Position numbers and translations under genes: made by a program. The notes below the pieces were generated by a model, which saw only the letters and a program-made list of their open reading frames with translations, did no database searches and was not told the origin of the DNA. This document shows positions 17,439 through 27,156 of a stretch of DNA of 60,286 nucleotides, piece after piece. The DNA lies in assembly GCF_000186865.1 (NCBI RefSeq), contig NW_008705565.1, forward strand, positions 2,760,057 through 2,820,342, read 5' to 3'. Origin of the DNA: Aureococcus anophagefferens (taxonomy: Eukaryota > Sar > Pelagophyceae > Pelagomonadales > Pelagomonadaceae). Every line of letters starts with the position of its first letter. Within the stretch, counting starts at the first letter, position 1.

Positions 17439-19572
17439 ATGCGCGCGACGCGCGCGCGCTTCGGCTTCGCGGGGATCGGCAAGTTGCGGCAGCCCGGCGA
17501 CTGGGACGCCCTGGCCTCCGAGGCCCTGGCGGACGTGGCGGCCTGCCGCGCCGCCGCCGTCGCGGCGGAGGACCCGCGGCGCGCGCTGCGGCTCGTGGAC
17601 CGCATGTCGAACGCGCTCTGCGCCGTGCTGGACCCGGCGGAGCTGTGCCGGTCCGCGGACGCGCGTCCCGAGTGGCGGTCCGCGGCGCACGGCGCGTTCC
17701 GGCGCGTCGCGGGCGCGATGGAGGCGCTGAACGTGGACCGCGGCGTCTACGCCGCCGTGCGGTGCGCGGCGCGCGAAACCCTGCCGTTTAGCGCCGCCGC
17801 CGCCGCCGCGTCCCTCGCCGCGGAGTTCGAGCGCGACGGCTGCGCGTTGGAAAACCCGGGCGACCGGGCCGCGGCCGCCGCGCGGCGCCGCGAGCTCCAC
17901 GACCTCGAGTTCGCCGCGGCGCAGCCCTGGGACGACGGCGGCGAGGTCTGGCGCGTGCCCTGCGGCGACGCGGCGGCCGTCGCGCGCGCCGTCGCCGCCG
18001 CCTACGGCGACGGCCTCGCGGCGCCCTCGGCCGACGGCGCCTCCGTCGACGTCCGCGGCCACGGCGCCGTCGTCGACGCCGCGCTCGGCGCCTCGCGGGA
18101 CCGGGCGGCGCGGAAACTCCTCTGGGAGCGCCACGCGGCCGCGGTCGCGGCGTCCGAGGGCGCGGCGCGCGTCGACGCGCTCGCGGCCGCGCGGCGCGCG
18201 GCGGCGAAGGCGCTGGGCTTCGAGTCGCACGCGGCCCTCGCGCTCGGCGGCCCGCCGGCGACGCTCGTCGGCGGCGTCGCGGGCGCCCTCGACTTCCTGG
18301 GCCGCGAGGCCGCGCGCGTCGCGCCGGCCGCGGCCGCGGAGCGCGCCGCGGCCGCGGCGCTCGTCGGCGTCGCCGCGCTGGAGCCCTGGGACGCGCATCT
18401 CGGCCGACAACTCCTCCTCGCGTCGGCGCCGGCGCCGGCGACGTGGCGGCGCGAGGACGCGGTCGACGCGGTCGTCCGCCGCGCGACGGCGGAGCTGTTC
18501 CCCGGCGTCGCCGCGCGCGACGCGGCGCTCGCGCCCGGCGAGGCCTGGGCCGACGGCGTCACCAAGGTCGAGCTCTTCGACGGCGGCGCGCTCGCCGGCG
18601 CGGTTTTTTTGGATTTGGTCCCGCGGCCGGGGAAACCGCCGGCGCCCGCGCTCTACGCTGTGTGGAAATCAAATCTTCAACCCGAATTCAATGTGCGCGT
18701 ATGCGACAGTTTCGACGCAAAGCTTTCTGCTGTGCTTCGAGAACTCGACGAGAGCAATCGATCCGTCCAAAAATCAGCCGAATCGACTTCGATTTGACCG
18801 AGATAGAGAGTTCTGAAGTTTGGCCCCGACGTCCCAGCTCACTGGTTGATTTGCACACAGGCTCTACGCGGTCCGCTGCGGCTGCGACGTCGACGGCGGC
18901 GCGCCCCTCGCGGCGCCGGACGGCCGCGCGGTAGTGCGCGAGGCCTGGGGCCTACAGGCGCCCGCGCGCCAGCCCGCGGCGGCCGCGCTCGTCGCCTCTT
19001 TGCCCGAAGTCGTCGGCGCCGCGGAGCTCGCGTCGCTCGCGCACGAGTGGGGCCACGCGCTCCACGCGGCGCTGGCGTCGTCGACGACGCAGCACCTGAG
19101 CGGCACGCGCGGCGCCACGGACGTCGCCGAGCTCCCGTCGACGGCTTTCGAGGCGCTCGCGGGACGAGAAAAGACGCTCCGTTTCCTCTTCCGCGGCGAC
19201 GGCGCGGCCGCGGCGGCCCACGCGGCCGCGGCGGCGGCGCGGCGCGGGAAGACGGCGGCGACGGACGCGGCGCACCAGCTGGCGCTCGCCTACTTCGACC
19301 TCGAGCTCCACGGGCCCGCGCCTCCGCCCTACTTCGCCGCGGCGGAGGCCGCGGCGCGGCGCGTCGGACACGGCCGCGTCGACCCGCGGCCCTTCGCCGA
19401 CGTCGCCCACGTCGTCTCCGCGCCGGCGACCTACTACGCCTACGCCTACGACCGGCGCCTCGCGGAACAACGCTTCGCGGACCTCGACGCGGGCGCTCCC
19501 TCGCTCCTCGCGTTCCTCCGGGCCGCGTCCGAGGCGCCCGACCCGCGCGGTTTGCTGTTAGGCGGCACCTAG
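17439..19572 (+). CDS. M3-family metallopeptidase, mitochondrial intermediate peptidase-like
   Basis: Two exons, 17439-18649 and 18861-19572, encode 640 residues. The zinc site is HEWGHALH (His465); most family members have HEFGH or HEMGH. The following block STTQHLSGTRGATDVAELPSTAFE closely matches the MIP/oligopeptidase stretch that holds the third zinc ligand (the Glu). A basic N-terminus (MRATRARFGF) may be a mitochondrial presequence; MIP removes octapeptides from imported precursors. The sole intron is introner A2, inserted in the sequence for PAPALYAV. The TAG stop overlaps the stop of the convergent MANF-like gene. Confidence 0.85.
18658..18860 (+). mobile_element. Introner A2 (family A)
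   Basis: Full-length 203-bp element, the reference orientation used here for family A. The perfect TSD GCTCTACG is at 18650-18657 and 18861-18868. Intron 18650-18860 is GC-AG. The termini are CTGTGTGGAAATC and GATTTGCACACAG. The core CGTCCAAAAATCAGCCGAA sits near the middle (from 18764). Confidence 0.95.
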
Positions 19573-20099
19573 AGGTCCGTGGACATGTGCTTCGTCTCGA
19601 CGATCCTCTTGATGAAGTCGTCCTTCTCGAGGCAGCCCTCGCACTTGACGCCGCGGTCGTTGAGGATGCCCTTGAGCTCCTTGACGCGCATCTTCTTGAG
19701 CTTGGCGAGGAACTCCTCGGGCGAGATGTTCTCGTCGACCTGCACGGGGTACTTGACCTCGCAGATCTCCGCGTTGTCCTTCTTGAGCCGCTTGCAGACG
19801 CGGTCCTTGGGCATGCGCGTGGAGAACGGCTGCGCGATCGCCGCGCGGATGGGCTCGAAGTAGTAGCACATCTTGCGGTCCCGCGAGTTCAGGTTCGGGT
19901 TCGGCGCCTCGTTCTGCAGGTCGCCGCAGTGCTTCGTGATGCCCTCCATGATGCTCTGCTTGCTCGTCTTCTCGTCCTTGTCGATGAGGGCGTCGATGGC
20001 CTCGAGGTTCGCGATGCAGACCTCGCACTCCTTCGGGTCCTTCTTCGCCGCACCGTGCGCGGACGCCGCGAGGGCGAGCAGGGCCAAAATGCGGCGCAT
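19569..20099 (-). CDS. MANF/CDNF-like ER-resident protein
   Basis: A 176-residue secretory-pathway protein with a cleavable signal peptide (about 1-17), a saposin-like domain starting at CEVC (25-28) and containing KHCGD, KMCYYFEPI and RVCKRLKKDNAEICEVKY, and a C-terminal SAP-like domain (RVKELKGILNDRGVKCEGC) with a redox-type CEGC at 153-156. It ends STDL, close to the RTDL ER-retention end of animal MANF. In animals MANF binds BiP and supports cells under ER stress; an ER proteostasis role is inferred here. All cysteines of the family appear to be present. Confidence 0.9.
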   Translation of the reverse strand: MRRILALLALAASAHGAAKKDPKECEVCIANLEAIDALIDKDEKTSKQSIMEGITKHCGDLQNEAPNPNLNSRDRKMCYYFEPIRAAIAQPFSTRMPKDRVCKRLKKDNAEICEVKYPVQVDENISPEEFLAKLKKMRVKELKGILNDRGVKCEGCLEKDDFIKRIVETKHMSTDL

Positions 20100-20390
20100 G
20101 GTCGGCGGCGGGCGCGGCGGCGTCGAGGCTGTACGTCCACGCGGCGGTCGACTTGTCCGGCGAGCTGTGACTGCGACTTCGCTCGCCGGGGTCCGAAGGC
20201 TGTCCGACGCCGCCGCCGGCCGCACGCCGCGCTAGCGCGCGCTCACTTGCGCGCTCGTGCCGCGACGCGGCGGCTCGTCGACGACGACGTCCCGGCGCCG
20301 CGCAGGGGGCGGTGCTGGCTGGGCCACGAGGCTGGGAGAGGAGATATGTCCAGCCGGGGCGGCGCGGCGAGACGCAAGAGCAGTCCCCAC

Positions 20391-22987
20391 TTACATGGCC
20401 CAGGTCAGGCGGTCGACGGGCCGCCCGGCGAGCGCGTCCTCGAGGCCGTCGAGGAGCGGCTGCGGCCCGCCGGCGAGCACGTCCGCGCGCGCGCCGAGCG
20501 CCGCGTCCGCGCGCGCGACAACAGCCAGGAGGTCCGGCCGGCCGGCGCCCGCGACGGCCGCCGCGGCGCCGCCGCCGTCGCGGAGCTCGACGTCGACGGC
20601 GTCGTAGGCGCCGCGCCGCCGCCGCCGCGCGCGCGCGGCGACGTAGAGCGCGGCGGCCGCGGCCGCGTAGGCCGCGGACGCGCACGCGGCGAGCGAGAAC
20701 CCGCCGGCGACGACGTTCGGGTTGCCTCTCGCGCCTCCGTTGAAGAGCGTCGGGCCGTGGGCGGCGAAGGGCGCGTCGTCGCGCCACGCGACGGCGTAGG
20801 CCGCGGCGAGGAAGCCCGCGCCCGCGGCGACGAGCGCCGCGGCGTCGTCGGCGCCCGCGGGGCCCGGCGCCGCCGGCGGCGGCGCCGCCGCGGCCGCGAC
20901 CTCGGGCCACGCGGCGTCGGCCTCCTCGACGTCGCCCGCGTCAAAGAGCGGGTTCGCCGTCGCCTCCGCGGCGGGCGGCGGCGCCCGGGGGGCCGCGGCC
21001 CGCGGCGCGGCGCCGCCGCGCGTGACGTGCGCCTCGGCGGAGAGCCAGGGCTCGCCCGTCGCGCCGTCCGCGTCCGGCCGGCAGAAGCGCGGGAGGCACG
21101 CGAGCTGGTCCGCGCTCCGGACGACGGCGACGAGGCGCACGCGCGCGGCCTTCCCCGGCCGCGCCGCGCGGACGGCCCGGAGGAACGCGGCGGCGGGCGC
21201 GAGGCCCGAGCCCGCGGCGACGACGAGCGCGGGCCGGCCGCGCGCCGCGTCCTCCGCCCGGCGGACCAGGGCCGCCGGCGCGAGGAGCGGGCCGCGGACG
21301 TCGAGGTCGACGGCGCCGCGCGCCGCGGCGGCGTCGACCAAGGCGCGCGTCCACGGGCCGTCCGCGAAGACGTGGACGACCGCGGCGACGCCGCGCGGCC
21401 CGCCGGCGGCGCCGGCGATCGTGAAGGGGTGCCAGGCCCAGCCGCCGACGCGCCGCAGGCGGACCGCGCCGCCGACGAGGTCCGCCGCCGCGTGGCCGGG
21501 GAGCGGCACCCGCAGCGTCGCCGCGGACCCGCCGGCCTCCGCGGTGCAGGTCGCGCGCCGCTCGCAGGCGCGCCGCCGCGCGACGTCGGCGACGAAGAAG
21601 ACGAGGGCCGGCGCGACGAAGGAGAGCATGCCCGGCCAGTGGCAGCACGCGAGGACCCACCACGCGACGTGGAGCTGGTGCGCGGCGAGGAACGCGCCGT
21701 AGCTCTTGCGCCGTACGGCGTGGACGCTCGCGGCGCCGAGCAACACGCCCGCAACGAGCGCGCAGAGGCCGAAGAAGTTCGAGATGCCGAGGCAGCTCCG
21801 CGAGAACGCGCGGCGGAGCCTGTGTGGAAATCAAATATGCAACCCGACTTCAATGTGCGCTTATTCGACCGTTTCGACGCGAGGTTTTCTGCTGTGCTTC
21901 GAGAACTCGATGAGAGCAATCGATTCGTCCAAAAATCAGCCGAATCGACTTCGATTTGACCGAGATAGAGAAATCTGAAGTTTGGTGGGGACCCCCCAAA
22001 CCAGTGGTTGATTTCCACACAGGGCGGAGCGTCTCGGGGGACACTCGTCGGCCGTGCGGTGTCACGAGCTTGGACCCCCGCTTCGCCTCGGCCCGGTTCT
22101 GCTTCCGGCGCGGCCCGCGGTGGCACACGGCGAGGGCCTCGTCCCAGGCGTAGGTCCAGCCGTGCTCGAGGCCCCACGTGAGCGCGTAGAGCGACCCGTG
22201 CGCCTGTGTGCAAATCAACCAGTGAGCTGGGATGTCGGGGCCAAACTTGAGAATTCTCTAGCTCGGTCAAATCGAAGTCGATTCGGCTGATTTTTGGACG
22301 AATCGATTGCTCTTAGCGAGTTCTCGAAGCACGGCGGAAGTGCTCGTGTCAAAACATTCGCATACGCGCACATTGAAGTCGGGTTGAAGATTTGATTTGC
22401 ACACAGCCGTGCGCGGCGACCAAGCCGACGGTCGCGCGGCCGAGCACGCGGTGGAGCGCGATAGCCGCCTCGTGGGGGAGCCCCAGGGCCCGGAGCGGCG
22501 GCGAGAACTGGGCCGTCGGGATGCCGAGGAGCGCCATGGGCACCATCGCGTCCCAGCCCAGCTGGTACGCGTTCCATTTCAGCAGATCGAGCCGCGCGGC
22601 GGCGCGCGAGCCCTCGCGGAGCGCGGCGCGGTCCGGCATGCCCGCGCGGCCGGGCACGACGGCGACGGCGTGGAGCGAGACGACGCGGACGACCGCGAGG
22701 CCTAAAACGGCGAGGAGCAGCCGCGACGCGCCGCCGCCGACCCTCGCCGCGCGCGGGACCTTGGCGGCCGCGGCGTCGCGGAGCCGCCGCGGCGCGACCC
22801 ACGCCGCAGACGCCGCCGACACGACGAGCGCGGCGCACGCGGCGGCCCACTGGAGCTGGAACATCGTGCCGAGGGGCGCCGCGCGGCGCATGAGGTCGTG
22901 GCCCCACTTGATCTCCCAGCCGAAGAGGCAGGCGGCGTAGGCGCACGCGCCGAGCGCGACGCACCCGGCGGCGGTGCGCGGGCGCAT
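20391..22987 (-). CDS. Ferric reductase / NADPH oxidase-like membrane flavocytochrome, two introners
   Basis: Three exons (22987-22415, 22203-22031, 21819-20391) join to 724 residues. The membrane part carries the paired histidines expected for two hemes: LHRVLGRATVGLVAAHG, then FLAAHQLHVAWWVLACCHW. The FAD-binding barrel has WAWHPFTIAG (family HPFT) and the NAD(P) domain starts at ALVVAAGSGLAPAAAFLRA. Two to four further hydrophobic segments (LVAAGAGFLAAAYAVAW, ACASAAYAAAAAALYVA) interrupt the C-terminal half, an unusual insertion. It could reduce iron at the surface or make superoxide; the sequence does not decide. The 173-bp middle exon lies between two family A introners. Confidence 0.82.
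21820..22022 (+). mobile_element. Introner A3 (family A)
   Basis: Full-length 203-bp element in the reductase gene, reversed relative to that gene. In gene sense the perfect TSD is GCTCCGCC, at 22023-22030 and 21812-21819. Intron 21820-22030 is GC-AG and restores ETLRRAFSRS. Confidence 0.94.
22204..22406 (-). mobile_element. Introner A4 (family A)
   Basis: Full-length 203-bp element in the reductase gene and in the same sense as it. The perfect gene-sense TSD GCGCACGG is at 22407-22414 and 22196-22203. Intron 22204-22414 is GC-AG, phase 0, and falls within the heme-ligand motif (GLVAAHGSLYAL). Confidence 0.94.
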
Positions 22988-23158
22988 CGGGACTCACGGT
23001 TTGCGGCGCTAGCCACTGCGTCAACAGCGCTTATCCATATTCCATCACCTCCGCAAAAAGAGCCTCCGGCCAATGTTGACCTGCACCTTGGCCCCGGGAG
23101 GCTGCCCGCCCCCACAGCGCGGCTTCGCCTCTTGTCGAAAACCGACCGCAGCGCGAGG

Positions 23159-23884
23159 ATGCCGGCGCCGCCGCCCCACAAGCCGGACAGTCCCCTCGTG
23201 GCGATGATGACGCGGCTCGTCATGCTCTGCGGGCTGAGCGTGAGCTTCTTCCTCGCCTGGCACACGGGCTACCGGCAGATCCTCATGGAGGACCACGTCG
23301 GGGCGCCGAAGATCTGGTGGTGCGAGTTCGACGTGGAGCTGCCCGACGGGTCGGAGTCCATGTTCGTCGTCGAGGTGCACCCGGAGTGGGCGCCCCTCGC
23401 CGCCGAGCGCTTCGACGCGCTGATCAAGCTCCGCTTCTACGACGAGACGCGCTTCCACTACGTGCACGACAAGGCCGTGCAGCTCGGCATCTCGCCCATC
23501 AGCGACGTGGCGCTGACCTGGCGCGACCACCGCCACATCATGGACGAGCCCGTGCGGCGGACCAACGCGAAGCGCACCGTGAGCCTCGCGCCGTGGGGCG
23601 CGAACGAGCGGCCGAACCCCGTCGAGAAGAACATGCGGTCGACGATGCTCAGCATCAACAAGAAGCACAACAAGAAGTTCGACCACTACAAGTACACGCC
23701 CTTCGGGAAGATCGTCAAGGGCTGGGACGTCGTCTACCAGGTCTACGACGGCTACGGCGAGGAGGTCCTCCCGTCGAACATGGTCCTCAAGGGCGAGGAG
23801 ATGATCGACTCCGAGTTCCCCCTCCTCTCCCGCGTCGTCTCCGCGCGCCGCGTCGAGCAGCCCCCCGCGGAGCCCGAGCTCTGA
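23159..23884 (+). CDS. Membrane-anchored cyclophilin-like protein
   Basis: A 241-residue protein with one N-terminal transmembrane or signal-anchor helix (about 20-36) and a cyclophilin-type fold: WCEFDVELPDG, MFVVEVHPEWAPLAAERFDALIKLRFYDETRFHYV, then TMLSINKKHNKKFD and TPFGKIVKGWDVVYQVYDGYGE. The usual catalytic Arg and Phe block (RVIPGFM) is replaced by YVHDKAVQLGIS, so isomerase activity is doubtful. Similar type-II membrane cyclophilin-like proteins occur in algae, probably in the Golgi/ER. It shares a 171-bp promoter region with the reductase gene. Confidence 0.78.
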   Translation: MPAPPPHKPDSPLVAMMTRLVMLCGLSVSFFLAWHTGYRQILMEDHVGAPKIWWCEFDVELPDGSESMFVVEVHPEWAPLAAERFDALIKLRFYDETRFHYVHDKAVQLGISPISDVALTWRDHRHIMDEPVRRTNAKRTVSLAPWGANERPNPVEKNMRSTMLSINKKHNKKFDHYKYTPFGKIVKGWDVVYQVYDGYGEEVLPSNMVLKGEEMIDSEFPLLSRVVSARRVEQPPAEPEL

Positions 23885-23966
23885 GGGCCCCTAAGACCGG
23901 GCGGCACCGACGGGGCGGCGCGCGCGCGACGCTCCGCGACGGGCCGATTAGGCGGCGGGGCCCCCG

Positions 23967-26843
23967 CTACTTCGACGCCTCGAGGTCCGCGATGGACGCG
24001 TCGAGCGTCGCCTTCTGCTCGACCTTCTCCGCGAGCTGCGCGCGCGTCTCGTCGACGACCTTGGGCGGCGCCTTGTCCGCGAAGCCCGGGTTCTTGAGGC
24101 GGCCCTCGAGGCCCGCGATGTCCTTGGCGAGCTTCTCCGCCTGGCGGCCGAGGCGGTCGAGCTCCTTGGCGACGTCCTTCGCGAGGTCCGCCTGGGGCAG
24201 GTAGACCTCGAGGCCGTCGGCGACGACGAGCTGCACCGCGTCCGCGTCGATGTTCGCGTCCGCCTTGGCGGCGACGACGGCGACGCGGTCCGGGTCGACC
24301 TTGGACAACAGCGCGAGCGCCTTCAATTCCGACGTGATGAGGTCCGCGAGGGCCGCGTCCTCGCAGACGATCGTCGGCCCCGTCTTCACGGCGGGCTCGA
24401 TGCCGTACTCCGCGCGGATGTTGCGCAGCGCGCGCACGAGGCCCTTCCACGACTCCATGAGCCTCACCGCAGACTCGTCAAACGCGAGCGCCGCGCCCTC
24501 GAGCGCGGGGTACGGCGCGGCCATGAGCGCGGCGCGCTCGTCGCCCGCGCCGTTGTAGAGCTTCTGCCAGAGGAACTCCGTGACGTGGGGCATGAAGGGG
24601 TGGATGAGCTTGAGGCAGACCTCGAAGGCGTACGCGAGCGCGCGCTGCGACGCCTCGGCGTCGTCGCCGGACCGCGTCTTCGACACCTCGACGTACCAGT
24701 CCGCGAACTCGTTGTAGAAGAACTCGTAGGCGCGCCGCCCCGCGTCGCCGATGGCGTAGTCCTCGAGCGCCGCCGCCGACGCCTCCGCGCACTCGTGCGC
24801 CTTGGAGACGATGTAGCGCTCGAAGACGGGCATGGCCGCGAGCTCCGCCGCCTGGATGGGCCCGTCGCTCGGCGTCGCGCCCGCGAGCTTGGGCTCGAGG
24901 AACCGCGCCGCGTTCCAGATCTTGTTGCAGAAGTTGCGGTTCTCCTTGACCTTGTCCATGGACAGGGGCACGTCCTGGCCCGGCGTCACGCCCGTCACGA
25001 GGCTGAAGCGGAGCGCGTCCGCGCCGAACTCGTCGACGACGTCGAGCGGGTCGACGACGTTGCCCTTGGTCTTGGACATCTTCTCGTTGTTCTTGTCGCG
25101 GACGAGGCCGTGCATGTAGATGACCTCGAAGGGCGACTCGCCCGTGAACTCGAGGCCCAGCATGACCATGCGCGCGACCCAGAAGAAGAGGATGTCGTAG
25201 CCCGTCTCGAGGCACGTCGCCGGGTAGAACTTGGAGAAGTCCGGCGTCGCGTCGGGCCAGCCCACGGTCGCGAAGGGCCAGAGGCCGCTGGAGAACCACG
25301 TGTCGAGCACGTCCGGGTCCCGCGTCAGCGCGGTACCGTCGTCGACGCCCGCGGCCCGCGCCTGGGCGCGCGCGTCGTCCTCGGACCGCGCGCAAAAGTA
25401 GCCGTCGTGGCCCGCGGCGTACCAGACGGGGATCTGGTGGCCCCACCAGAGCTGGCGCGACACGCACCAGTCCTGGATGTTCTCGAGCCAGTTGTACCAC
25501 TCCTTCTCGAAGCGCTTGGGCACGATCTTGATGTCGCCATTGCGCACGGCGTCGACGCCGCGCGCGCCCATGACCGTCGTGTTCACGAACCACTGCGTCG
25601 ACACGAGGGGCTCGATGACCTCGCCGCCCCGCTGCGAGATGGGCACGCGCGACGCGTACTTTTCGGTCTTGATCACGAGCCCGGCCTCGTCCATGTCGGC
25701 CCAGATCTGCTTGCGGCACGCGAAGCGGTCGAGGCCCGCGTAGGCGCCGCCGTTGTCGTTGAGCGTGCCGTCGCCGTTGAGGATGTTGATCACGGGCAGG
25801 TCCTGCCGGAGCCCGATCTCGTAGTCGTTCGCGTCGTGGCCCGGCGTCACCTTGAGCGCGCCCGTGCCGAACTCGATGTCGACGTAGTCGTCGGCGAGGA
25901 TCGGCACCGTGCGCCCGCCGGACATGGGCACGACGCACTCCTTGCCCACGAGGTGCGCGTAGCGGTCGTCGGCCGGGTTCACGCAGACCGCCGTGTCGCC
26001 GAGGATGGTCTCCGGCCGCGACGTCGCCACGGGCAGGAAGTCGTCGGAGCCCGCGACGCCGTACTTGAAGTAGTAGAGCAGGCCCTCGCGCTCCTCGAAC
26101 TCGACCTCCAAGTCGGACACCGCGGTGCCCAGGTTCGGCGACCAGTTGACCATGCGGCTCCCGCGGTACACGAGCCCCTTCTCGTGGAGGCGCACGAAGG
26201 CCTCCGTGACGGCGCGGCTCATGTCGTCGTCGAGCGTGAACTTCTCGCGGCTCCAGTCCGCGGACGCGCCGAGGCGCCGCATCTGCGACGTGATCGCGCC
26301 GCCGTTCTCGTCCTTCCACCGCCAGACGCGCTCGAGGAACTTGTCGCGGCCGAGCTCCGCCCGCGTCGGCGAGCCCTCGCTCGCGAGCGCGCGCTCGACG
26401 AGGAGCTGCGTCGCGATGCCCGCGTGGTCCGTGCCGGGGAGCCAGAGCGTCGGCCGCCCGCGCGCGCGGTGGAACCGCGCGAGGATGTCCTGGAGCGCGA
26501 CGAACATGGCGTGGCCGAGGTGGAGCCGCCCCGTGACGTTCGGCGGCGGCATGGGGCACGTGTACGCGCCGCGCGGGTGCTCGGCGTCGCTCGGCTCGAA
26601 GAGGCCCTGGGCCTCCCACCACGCGTAGAGCGACCCCTCCGTCGAGAAGTCGTACTTGCTCGGCAGGGCCTCGCCGGCGCCGAGGAAGGGCCGCACGGCG
26701 GGCTGGTCCAGCGTCGACGTGCGCCGCGGACCGAGCGACGGCCGCGGCGACCGCAGCGACGGCAGCCGGGCGCGCGCGCCGCCGCCGGACCGGAGCGCGC
26801 GGGCGCCGCGGGCGGCGAACGCGAGGAGCACCATCAGGCGCAT
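23967..26843 (-). CDS. Valyl-tRNA synthetase, organellar type
   Basis: A 958-residue class I synthetase that charges tRNA-Val. HLGH (108-111) and KMSKTKGN (from 588) are the ATP-site signatures; TLWLPGTDHAGIATQLLVER and the editing domain stretch CVNPADDRYAHLVGKECVVPM are typical. It has the C-terminal coiled coil of bacterial-type enzymes (about 885-955) and lacks the eukaryotic N-terminal GST-like extension. The N-terminus (MRLMVLLAFAARGARALRSGGG) reads as a signal peptide plus basic transit region, pointing to the plastid; dual targeting is possible. Confidence 0.95.
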   Translation of the reverse strand: MRLMVLLAFAARGARALRSGGGARARLPSLRSPRPSLGPRRTSTLDQPAVRPFLGAGEALPSKYDFSTEGSLYAWWEAQGLFEPSDAEHPRGAYTCPMPPPNVTGRLHLGHAMFVALQDILARFHRARGRPTLWLPGTDHAGIATQLLVERALASEGSPTRAELGRDKFLERVWRWKDENGGAITSQMRRLGASADWSREKFTLDDDMSRAVTEAFVRLHEKGLVYRGSRMVNWSPNLGTAVSDLEVEFEEREGLLYYFKYGVAGSDDFLPVATSRPETILGDTAVCVNPADDRYAHLVGKECVVPMSGGRTVPILADDYVDIEFGTGALKVTPGHDANDYEIGLRQDLPVINILNGDGTLNDNGGAYAGLDRFACRKQIWADMDEAGLVIKTEKYASRVPISQRGGEVIEPLVSTQWFVNTTVMGARGVDAVRNGDIKIVPKRFEKEWYNWLENIQDWCVSRQLWWGHQIPVWYAAGHDGYFCARSEDDARAQARAAGVDDGTALTRDPDVLDTWFSSGLWPFATVGWPDATPDFSKFYPATCLETGYDILFFWVARMVMLGLEFTGESPFEVIYMHGLVRDKNNEKMSKTKGNVVDPLDVVDEFGADALRFSLVTGVTPGQDVPLSMDKVKENRNFCNKIWNAARFLEPKLAGATPSDGPIQAAELAAMPVFERYIVSKAHECAEASAAALEDYAIGDAGRRAYEFFYNEFADWYVEVSKTRSGDDAEASQRALAYAFEVCLKLIHPFMPHVTEFLWQKLYNGAGDERAALMAAPYPALEGAALAFDESAVRLMESWKGLVRALRNIRAEYGIEPAVKTGPTIVCEDAALADLITSELKALALLSKVDPDRVAVVAAKADANIDADAVQLVVADGLEVYLPQADLAKDVAKELDRLGRQAEKLAKDIAGLEGRLKNPGFADKAPPKVVDETRAQLAEKVEQKATLDASIADLEASK

Positions 26844-27156
26844 CGGCTTTGCTTGGCTGCGGCAGCGGTGGTCGTGCGGGCGCGCGCGCTGCTACGGCTC
26901 GCTGTGCACAGGCTCTTCGTCAGCTCCCATGCGCGTGGGTTCAAGGCAAGGACGGCTTCACCGAAGCCTTCAACAATGCCCGAGCAGTTCGGCGAGCGCC
27001 CTCGAGGCGCCTCCGCAGGCACGCCGACGGCGTTGCGCTGGGACGACGCGCTGGGAGAGTCCAGGCTCAAGCATGGCCACCTACTACTTCGGATCCCTGG
27101 CGGGGAGCTCGACCCCGGGCCAGCATCGAGTTTAGCGAGCGCCCAGCCAGGAGGGA
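26844..27156. other. Divergent promoter, VARS / ALG1
   Basis: This 313-bp region between two divergent starts has no supported gene. I see no strong motif apart from moderate AT enrichment at about 26930-26980. Confidence 0.4.

Noticed and set aside
18650..18860. Introner donor at the internal GTGTGG of the family A terminus
   Set aside because: It would leave the 8-bp TSD plus two bases in the mRNA and shift the frame, whereas use of the TSD start restores frame and protein similarity exactly.
18846..21959. A 1037-residue frame that runs through the M3 peptidase, MANF-like and reductase genes and ends in an introner
   Set aside because: It is a shadow frame of three well-supported genes; its composition is Arg-rich low complexity.
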